Source: JAICUY01 sp035708065 | GTDB taxonomy: Bacteria > Chloroflexota > Limnocylindria > QHBO01 | NCBI GenBank assembly: GCA_035708065.1 | Contig: DASSTC010000016.1 | Coordinates: 1-64,000, forward strand | Direction of reading: 5' to 3' | Length of the DNA: 64,000 bases | In this document: positions 57,881 through 64,000 of the stretch, piece after piece | How positions within the stretch are numbered: the stretch's first letter is position 1 | Layout: the number at the start of each line of letters is the position of its first letter | Position numbers and translations under genes: made by a program | Notes under the pieces: generated by a model | Databases searched by the model: none | What the model was told of the DNA's origin: nothing | The model's input: only the letters and a program-made list of their open reading frames with translations

Positions 57881-59827
57881 TCACCGACCGGTGCGCGACC
57901 CAGCCAGGGCCACGAATGCGTCCAGGGCTTCGGGGTTCGCCAGCGAGCCGCGCGACGCCGCAACCTCCGGCGAAACGCCCGACAGGATCCGCTTCAACGG
58001 GACCTCGAGCTTCTTGCCGGAGAGCGTGCGCGGCACGCCCGGAACCGCCTCGATCCGGTCCGGCACATGCCGCGGCGACAGCTCCGAGCGCAGTGTCGAG
58101 CGCAGCCGATCGCGCAGCCCCGCGTCGAGTGAGGCACCCGGCGCCAGCGCCACGAATAGGAGGAGCTCGTCGGTCTCCTCGAGGTGGAGGACGACCGAAT
58201 CGGCGATCTCGGGGAAGCCCTCGACCACGGCGTAGAACTCGGCAGTCCCCACGCGCACGCCGCCGCGGTTCAGCGTGGCGTCCGAGCGCCCGCTGATCAC
58301 GCACGAACCGCGGGACGTGATCGTGATCCAGTCGCCGTGGCGCCAGACGCCGGGGAAGTCGGCGAAGTAGGCCTCGCGGTAGCGAGCGCCTGTGGGGTCG
58401 TTCCAGAAGGCGGCGGGCATGGACGGCATCGGTCTGGTCAGCACCAGCTCGCCCTGCGAGCCGACCACCGGCACCCCGGAGGGAGAGAACGCCTCGACGG
58501 CGCAGCCCAGGTGGCGGCAGCTGATCTCGCCTTCCCAGACCGGGACGAGCGGCGAGGCGCCGACGAACGCCGTGCACACATCCGTCCCGCCCGAGACCGA
58601 CTGGAGCTGCAACGACGGTCCGACCGCGGAATAGACCCAGCGAAAGCCCTCGGCCGGCAACGGCGCGCCGGTCGAGCCGATGCCACGCAACCGTGACAGG
58701 TCGAACGTCGTCCTCGGCGTCAGCCCGGCCTTGCGACAGGCCATCAGGAAGGGCGCGGACGTGCCGAAGTAGGTCATGGCCGTCTCTTCCGCCAGGGCCC
58801 ACAGCGCATCGAGCGAGGGATGGGCCGGAGAGCCGTCGAAGAGCACGATCGTCGAGTCGACGAGCAGCCCGGAAACCAGGTAGTTCCACATCATCCAGCC
58901 GGTCGTGGTGAACCAGAAGAACCGGTCGCGCGCACCCAGGTCATGGTGCAGGGCGTGGATCTTGAGATGCTCGAGCAGGATCCCGCCGTGGCGGTGGACG
59001 ATCGGCTTTGGGAGGCCGGTCGTGCCCGAGCTGTAGAGGATGTAGAGCGGGTGGTCGAACTCGACCGGGTCGAACGCGAGCTCGCCCGGCTCGGACGTCA
59101 GCTCCTCCCAGCTGACGCTGTCCGCCAGGCCGATCGCCAGGTAGGGCACGCAGACCACGGCGCTCAGCGACGGCAGAGCGGCGCGAATGGCGGCCACTTC
59201 GGCGGTCCGGTCCACGACGTGGTCGCCGTATCGGTAGCCGTCGATGGTGAGCAGCACCTTCGGCGCAATCTGCGCGAAGCGATCGACCACCGAGCGCGTG
59301 CCGAACTCCGGCGCACAGGAGCTCCAGATCGCGCCGAGGCTGGCGGTCGCCAGCAGCCCGATGGTTGCCTCCGGAATGTTCGGCAGGTAGGCGGCGACCC
59401 GATCGCCGGAACCGACCCCCAAGCGCTGCAGGCCGGCGCGCGCCCGTGCCACCGCGCCGCGCAGCCCTGCGGCGCTCATCTCCGTCGGCGGACGGGTCTG
59501 GGAGCGAGCGACGATCACCACGTCGTTGTCGGCTCGACCGGCGAGGCGCAGTGCACGATCGGCGTAGTTCAGGCGGACGTCCGGGAACCAGCGCGCATCG
59601 GGCATGGCGTCATCCGGCAGGACCTCGGACGGACGCTCACCAAGCTCGAAGTAGTCCCAGACCGATGCCCAGAAAGCCCCGACCTCGTCGACCGACCAGC
59701 GCCACAGCTCGTCGTAGGTGGCGAACGATCGGCCGCGTTCGCGCTCCATCCAGCGCAGGTAGTCGCCGATGCGTGTCCGCTCGCGAACATCCTCTGGAGG
59801 GTGCCACAGCACGTTCGGGATGCCCAT
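57881..59827 (-). CDS. Acetoacetyl-CoA synthetase
   Basis: This 648-aa protein has the ANL adenylation-enzyme core. Its start PNVLWHPPEDVRERTRIGDYLRWMERERGRSFATYDELWRWSVDEVGAFWASVWDYF and P-loop YILYSSGTTGLPKPIVH, with WFTTTGWMMWNYLVSGLL and SGGTDVCTAFVG, match acetoacetate-CoA ligase rather than acetyl-CoA synthetase. It activates acetoacetate (or a similar acid) with ATP and CoA. It is convergent with the acyl-CoA dehydrogenase. CATCAT 6 nt before the start could be its -10 box. Confidence 0.9.
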   Translation of the reverse strand: MGIPNVLWHPPEDVRERTRIGDYLRWMERERGRSFATYDELWRWSVDEVGAFWASVWDYFELGERPSEVLPDDAMPDARWFPDVRLNYADRALRLAGRADNDVVIVARSQTRPPTEMSAAGLRGAVARARAGLQRLGVGSGDRVAAYLPNIPEATIGLLATASLGAIWSSCAPEFGTRSVVDRFAQIAPKVLLTIDGYRYGDHVVDRTAEVAAIRAALPSLSAVVCVPYLAIGLADSVSWEELTSEPGELAFDPVEFDHPLYILYSSGTTGLPKPIVHRHGGILLEHLKIHALHHDLGARDRFFWFTTTGWMMWNYLVSGLLVDSTIVLFDGSPAHPSLDALWALAEETAMTYFGTSAPFLMACRKAGLTPRTTFDLSRLRGIGSTGAPLPAEGFRWVYSAVGPSLQLQSVSGGTDVCTAFVGASPLVPVWEGEISCRHLGCAVEAFSPSGVPVVGSQGELVLTRPMPSMPAAFWNDPTGARYREAYFADFPGVWRHGDWITITSRGSCVISGRSDATLNRGGVRVGTAEFYAVVEGFPEIADSVVLHLEETDELLLFVALAPGASLDAGLRDRLRSTLRSELSPRHVPDRIEAVPGVPRTLSGKKLEVPLKRILSGVSPEVAASRGSLANPEALDAFVALAGSRTGR

Positions 59828-59850
59828 GGACCGATGATGCCAGACCGGGT

Positions 59851-59856
59851 TACCGT
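59851..59856 (+). promoter_or_regulatory. -10 box TACCGT, leaderless type, for the surface protein gene
   Basis: TACCGT ends 7 nt before ATG 59864 and favours this start over in-frame ATGs further upstream. Confidence 0.5.
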
Positions 59857-59863
59857 TGACCGC

Positions 59864-62002
59864 ATGCTCCCGCGCGCGGCCTGCCTGGCGCTGGCCTGCC
59901 TGCTGGTCGCGCCGATGGCGAACGTCCGCGCGGCCGATCCGCCAGCCGCGATCCCGATTCCCGGCGAGCCCGGCGCGCAGTTCATCGATGGCGCGGCGTT
60001 CGGCGGCATCGTCGCGGACCTCGACGGCGACGGTGCTCGCGAGCTGGTGCGGCTCGTGCCGAAGGCCGATTCGCCCGGCGTGCTGGCGGTCGACGCCTGG
60101 CGGGTCAACGCCGACGGCTCGTGGCAGCCTCTCGGCGAGGTGCCGCTCACCCGGGCAGCCAGCGTGAACGAAATCGTCAGTGAGCGTCCGGCGCAGCGCA
60201 ACCCGATGCGCCCGGTCGGCGTCGGCGAACCCGCCCGCTTCCTGATGTGGAACGACGGCACGCGGGAGCGGCTGCTGGTCGCCACGATCGCCGCCAGCCT
60301 CGAGCCGGTCGCCTGCTGCCTCACCGTCTGGCAGGTCGACGAGCGGTCGGCCGGCGCGCCGATCACGTTGAGGCTGCGGCTCAGCACGCAGGGGAACGCG
60401 ACCTCCATTCGTTCGCTCGACCTCGACGGCGACCGGCCCGACGAGCTGTTCATCACCCAGGAGCCGGCCCCCGGCCGCCCGGATCAGGTGCCGGTGCGCG
60501 CCTATGACTGGAACGGCAGCGCATTCCGCGAGTCGCGCTCGATCCTCATTGCACCACCCGGCTGGGAGGCGTTCGCGTCGGGTGACACCGATGGCCGGCC
60601 CGGCGGCGAGGTCCTGATCAGCTCCGACCCGATCGGCGGCAGCGGCAGCGCGGTGCTCAACCGCTTCTGGCTGACCGACGGCGCGCTGAAGACCGAGTCA
60701 TGGGCGGTCCGCGCCCGCGGCGCCGTTGCGTCGTTCGATGCCGGCGACGGGCCGCGCATCGTCATCGTGCCACCCGAGATCGGCCTGACGCTGGTCGTGC
60801 GCTGGCCGGCCGGAGGCGCGATCGAGTACGAGTCGGGCGCATCGGACGTCGGACGCCTGCTCGGTGTGCTCGGGAAGGGACCGAGCACGCGCATCCTGAT
60901 TGCGGCACACGACGGGGAGAGCGGCTTCCGGATCAGCGGCCCACACCTCGAAGTTGTCCCGGTCCCCAGCGTTGACGGGGCGGCCGCCGCGCTGGAGCGC
61001 AACGGGCTCGACCCGTACGTCGGCGAGCTGCCGGGCGGCCTGTCGGGGGCTGCGGCGTACATCGCCGGCGGGCAGCTGATCGATCAGCAGCCATCGTCGA
61101 GCCTGCTGCGGCCGCTGGCCATGGCCGCCGTCGCGTCACTGCCCGGGATCACGCCGCTCGGCGTGCTGGGCCGGGGCGAGTCCTGGACGGCGCTGCTCCA
61201 CGGGGCGGTCGACACGTCGCGGAACGGCGGCGATCTCGCCGCCCCGATGCTCCGCGCCCCGGCGTCGATCACCGTCGCACTGACCACGACCGTGCTCTCG
61301 CCCGAGTCGCATGCCGGCGAGCTGCGCCCCGGTTTCGGCGGCGCGGTCTCGCTGGACGCCGGCGGTGGTGCGCTCGCGATCGGCCGCCGGCCGTTCACCG
61401 CGGCGCTATCCGGTCCGCCCGGCTCGTTTGCCCTCAGCGCCACCGGCGGTCCCACGGCCGTGGCCGATCCGGGCACGACCACCACGCCATTCCGCGACGG
61501 CGCGGTGCAACTGACCATCACCCCGCCCAGCGGCGAGCACCGCTTCAACCTGGGCATCAGCGTCGTGACGCCGGCCGGGCACGGCTACGCCGGCACGTGG
61601 CGCGTCGAGCTCCTGGACCAGCCGCCGCCGCTCGCCGCCGATACGCCGCTCGCGCCGTTCTCGCTCGATGTGCCGGTCAACGGCACGACCCGGCCCGGGG
61701 CGGCGCTGACGATCGACGGCGGCCCGGTGTCGGTGGCCGCGGACGGCTCGTTCGCCGCCGAGGTGCCGGCCGGCCTCGTCCCGCGTGACGTCCACCTGGT
61801 CGTGACCGATCCGGTCGGCAACGTCACGACCAAGGTGCTCAGCGTCGTCGGCTTCGTCGACTATCGCCGCCTGCCATGGATCCCGCTCGTCGTGGCGTTG
61901 ACCGTTGCCGCGGCCGTCGTCCTGTTCTTGCGCGCCCCGCGCCCACGCCCCGAGCCGGCGCGCGCGCCGGACGACGACGCGCGGCTCGAGGAGATCGACT
62001 GA
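59864..62002 (+). CDS. Large exported, membrane-anchored protein with FG-GAP-like repeats
   Basis: This 712-aa protein has signal peptide MLPRAACLALACLLVAPMANVRA. The N-terminal half has at least two calcium-type loops (IVADLDGDGARELVRLV, SLDLDGDRPDELFI) of the FG-GAP/VCBS beta-propeller kind. The second half contains Ig-like strands (PVNGTTRPGAALTIDGGPVSVAADGSFAAEVPAGL). A C-terminal TM helix (LPWIPLVVALTVAAAVVLFL) and an acidic cytoplasmic tail follow. It is probably a cell-surface adhesin or sensor, convergent with the VWA protein. Confidence 0.72.
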   Translation: MLPRAACLALACLLVAPMANVRAADPPAAIPIPGEPGAQFIDGAAFGGIVADLDGDGARELVRLVPKADSPGVLAVDAWRVNADGSWQPLGEVPLTRAASVNEIVSERPAQRNPMRPVGVGEPARFLMWNDGTRERLLVATIAASLEPVACCLTVWQVDERSAGAPITLRLRLSTQGNATSIRSLDLDGDRPDELFITQEPAPGRPDQVPVRAYDWNGSAFRESRSILIAPPGWEAFASGDTDGRPGGEVLISSDPIGGSGSAVLNRFWLTDGALKTESWAVRARGAVASFDAGDGPRIVIVPPEIGLTLVVRWPAGGAIEYESGASDVGRLLGVLGKGPSTRILIAAHDGESGFRISGPHLEVVPVPSVDGAAAALERNGLDPYVGELPGGLSGAAAYIAGGQLIDQQPSSSLLRPLAMAAVASLPGITPLGVLGRGESWTALLHGAVDTSRNGGDLAAPMLRAPASITVALTTTVLSPESHAGELRPGFGGAVSLDAGGGALAIGRRPFTAALSGPPGSFALSATGGPTAVADPGTTTTPFRDGAVQLTITPPSGEHRFNLGISVVTPAGHGYAGTWRVELLDQPPPLAADTPLAPFSLDVPVNGTTRPGAALTIDGGPVSVAADGSFAAEVPAGLVPRDVHLVVTDPVGNVTTKVLSVVGFVDYRRLPWIPLVVALTVAAAVVLFLRAPRPRPEPARAPDDDARLEEID

Positions 62003-62003
62003 G

Positions 62004-64000
62004 TCAGCCGCCTCGGCGGCGGCGCGCGAGACGCTCGGCGAGCGTCTCGCCTGCCGGCGGATTCGGTGGGGTCGGCGTTTCGGCCGCCCGAGCAGGTGGC
62101 GGGGCAGTGGCTGCGGGTGCGGTCGGTGTGGCGGCTATCTCGCCCGATCGCTGGCTCAACCGGCTGCGACGGTCGCGCGCCACGCGCAGCTCGGCAAGCA
62201 CCGGCACGGACTCCGGCGCCCGACGGCCGAGGCCAACGCGGCGCGCCACCCAGGCACGCGCCCGCGCCAGGTCCCCGCGCGACAGCGCCACGCGCCGCAC
62301 GCCGATGTCGAGTGGCACGAGGAGAATGGCGAGCACCAGCAGCCACGGCCAGATCGGCGTCGGGAAGGCATCGGCCGCGATGTCGTGGCGCCACACGGCG
62401 GCTGCGGCAGCCGGATCCGCCGGGTCGAGAGATCGGCCGTGGCCGGTCGCGGCGAAGCGCGCCAGCGCGTCGGCGTTCACCCCGAGCCGCCGAAACTCCT
62501 GCGCGGCCGGGCTGACGATCCCAAGCGTGCGGCTGGCCGAATCGGTCGTGGTCGTCTGGGCCACGCGAACGAGGTACGCGCCCGGATCGTCGGCGCGGAT
62601 GGCGCCGGCGTATCGGCCCGGCCCGACCTGGGTCAGCGTCGACTGCGTCGGCGTGAGGTCGGGCGACACGAGCCGGAGAACCGTGCGGTAGAAGTTGCGC
62701 GGCGCGCCGTCGTCGTCGAGTGAGGTGAGGTTCACGTTGAGCTGCCCGTCGCGTCCCGGGCTGAACTGCACGTCGATGCCCTGGGCGTCCTGCGGGGGCA
62801 GCGTCCAGCCGACCATCTGCGCCAGCGCGGTGCCGTAGACATCGGTGCCGATCCATTCGGTCGCCCATTGCGCCCGAGCGTCGGAGGTCCAGGCGACCGC
62901 GCGGCCGAGGCCGTACTGCCATTGCGCCAGCAGCGGGTCGTCCCGGGCGGTGAGCAGCGCCACGCTGGCGGTCCCCTTGGCGGTCGTGGCGTTGTAACCG
63001 AGCAGCGCGGGCAGGCGGCCGGCATCCAGGCCGCGCAGGATCTCGGAGGGCTGCGCCGGAACCGGCTGGAATCGCTCCTCGACGATCTTCTCGCCGGCGG
63101 TGCGAATCGTCTCCTTGAGGAAGATGTCGGGGATCTTGGTGGCATCGGCCGCGTCGTAGTAGCGGCCTCCCGATTCCTCGGCGAGCGACTTGAGGATGTG
63201 GGCCGAGCCACCGCCGGTGCCGATCGTCGACAGCGTGATCCCGGCGGCCTTCATGTCGGCGAGGAGGGCGTCGTACGTGCCTGACTGTGACCAGCCATCG
63301 GTGATGAGGATGATGTGGCGCAGCTTGGCCGGGTTCCGGACCAGGTCGTCGTACGCCGCCTTGAGGCCGGCATAGATGTTCGTCGTGCCGTCGGCCGCGA
63401 AGCCGAGCCCGGCCTGCAGCGCATTGAGGTCGATCGGTGCGGTGTGCACCGCCCAATGCGCGCCGCCGTCGAAGGTGACCACACCGAGCTGATCGGAGGG
63501 CGCGAGGGCATCGGCCGCACGCAGGATCGCCTCCTTGGCGACGTCCACTTTCTCGAAGCCGCGGCTGCCGCCGGTCGCGTTGTCGCGGTTGTCGCCGGTG
63601 CAGTGGCAATCGGCCATCGAGCCGGACTTGTCGACCACGGCCACCAGCGCCACGTCTGGCGAGCGCTGCTTGTCGCGCACGGTCATGTACACCGGCATCG
63701 TTTCCTCGATCGGCGAGTTGAGGTAGCCGCCGGCGCCGTAGCTCTGCTTGCCCCCGATCATGACCAGGCCTTTGCCGAGATCGCGGACATAGACCTGCAG
63801 CGACGCCATCGCGGCATCGCCGAGCGCGGCGGCCGGGACGTCATCAAGGACCACCGCGTCGTAGCCCGCGAGCGTCGCCAGCGATGACGGAACGCCGCCG
63901 GCGGGGACCACCGTGACCTGCTGTCGCGCGGCCTCGAGCGCGTCGCGCAGCGTCGCGGCGTGGGCCGGATCGTCGGTTGCCAGCAGAACCTGCGGTTCGC
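62004..64000 (-). CDS. VWA-domain membrane protein (N-terminus beyond window)
   Basis: The frame is open to the right edge, giving at least 664 residues. After an N-terminal part with an AVVLDDVPAAAL / GLVMIGGKQSYGAGGYLNSPIEETMPV glutamine-amidotransferase-like region there is a VWA domain with MIDAS DKSGSM, then DGGAHW and a conserved ITDGWSQSG. The second half ends in a TM helix (PIWPWLLVLAILLVPLDIGV) and a basic Pro/Ala-rich tail. It resembles the DUF1355-linked VWA surface proteins. It is convergent with the exported protein at 59864 with a 1-bp gap. Confidence 0.82.
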   Translation of the reverse strand, partial: EPQVLLATDDPAHAATLRDALEAARQQVTVVPAGGVPSSLATLAGYDAVVLDDVPAAALGDAAMASLQVYVRDLGKGLVMIGGKQSYGAGGYLNSPIEETMPVYMTVRDKQRSPDVALVAVVDKSGSMADCHCTGDNRDNATGGSRGFEKVDVAKEAILRAADALAPSDQLGVVTFDGGAHWAVHTAPIDLNALQAGLGFAADGTTNIYAGLKAAYDDLVRNPAKLRHIILITDGWSQSGTYDALLADMKAAGITLSTIGTGGGSAHILKSLAEESGGRYYDAADATKIPDIFLKETIRTAGEKIVEERFQPVPAQPSEILRGLDAGRLPALLGYNATTAKGTASVALLTARDDPLLAQWQYGLGRAVAWTSDARAQWATEWIGTDVYGTALAQMVGWTLPPQDAQGIDVQFSPGRDGQLNVNLTSLDDDGAPRNFYRTVLRLVSPDLTPTQSTLTQVGPGRYAGAIRADDPGAYLVRVAQTTTTDSASRTLGIVSPAAQEFRRLGVNADALARFAATGHGRSLDPADPAAAAAVWRHDIAADAFPTPIWPWLLVLAILLVPLDIGVRRVALSRGDLARARAWVARRVGLGRRAPESVPVLAELRVARDRRSRLSQRSGEIAATPTAPAATAPPPARAAETPTPPNPPAGETLAERLARRRRGG

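Noticed and set aside
58820..59863. Plus-strand N-terminal extension of the exported protein at 59864
   Set aside because: It is antisense to acetoacetyl-CoA synthetase, Arg/His-rich, and precedes a clear signal peptide with a -10 box at the right distance, so the start is 59864.

Overview
This is a 64 kb stretch of a high-GC (roughly two-thirds G+C), gene-dense bacterial chromosome. Operons overlap tightly (ATGA and GTGA junctions), and several enzymes belong to F420-associated families (G6PDH-type and other LLM oxidoreductases, a PPOX-class protein). Many lead genes have a -10 box 5-7 nt before the start codon, which points to leaderless mRNAs. No rRNA, tRNA, transposase, phage gene or cas gene was recognised. 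The content resembles an uncultured Chloroflexota lineage (Limnocylindria/Ellin6529-like) or a neighbouring high-GC phylum. That placement is inferred from gene content only.

Layout. 1-2.5 kb: 3' end of an unknown gene, a 2-oxoacid oxidoreductase gamma-type protein, a DapA-family aldolase and a 7Fe ferredoxin. 2.5-10.5 kb: an acyl-CoA degradation block with an EthD-like protein, a zinc-ribbon crotonase resembling the BamA ring hydrolase, two more crotonases, 3-hydroxyacyl-CoA dehydrogenase, a double GNAT, a HIT protein, an MFS exporter and a HAD phosphatase; the matching thiolase is at 13.8 kb. 11-13.5 kb: a secretion locus in which a SipW-type signal peptidase sits between two exported proteins that share a motif just after the signal anchor, one of them an RTX-repeat protein. 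15-19 kb: nucleotide cyclase, MFS, PPOX and LLM proteins. 19-23 kb: hydroxyproline-type racemase/dehydratase, acetamidase and APC permease. 23-29 kb: MoaA, malic enzyme, and a two-component system next to a divergent exported protein. 29.5-31.6 kb: aldehyde dehydrogenase with GNATs. 31.6-37.5 kb: VirB11-like P-loop protein, MoxR ATPase and DUF1232 protein, then an opposing XRE/nuclease-like fusion, then a VWA protein. 38.7-43.2 kb: LLM oxidoreductase, small proteins, flavin reductase, [2Fe-2S] BFD-type protein and an ABC exporter. 43-56 kb: amine and amino-acid catabolism, with an aminoaldehyde-type dehydrogenase, a 2-hydroxyacid oxidase, a saccharopine-dehydrogenase-like enzyme, two class III aminotransferases, a MerR-XRE-cupin regulator and a complete polyamine ABC transporter. 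56-64 kb: acyl-CoA dehydrogenase, acetoacetyl-CoA synthetase and two large cell-surface proteins, the last a VWA protein running off the window.

Pathways. The crotonases, hydroxyacyl-CoA dehydrogenase, thiolase, acyl-CoA dehydrogenase and acetoacetyl-CoA synthetase together suggest growth on acyl-CoA-forming organic acids. The polyamine transporter, aminotransferases and aldehyde dehydrogenases suggest use of putrescine-like amines through GABA to the TCA cycle.

The most unusual features are not genes. First, a degenerate 24-bp dyad (TACCGNTCCC-N4-GGGAGCGNTA) is arrayed at a 52-bp period in three intergenic regions (192-371, 1973-2162, 56051-56230). One interval is 62 bp, so the array keeps step with the DNA helix (about 5 and 6 turns). 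Second, the octamer ACCGATGC/GCATCGGT occurs about 56 times (about 28 per orientation by hand count), against about 2 expected from base composition.
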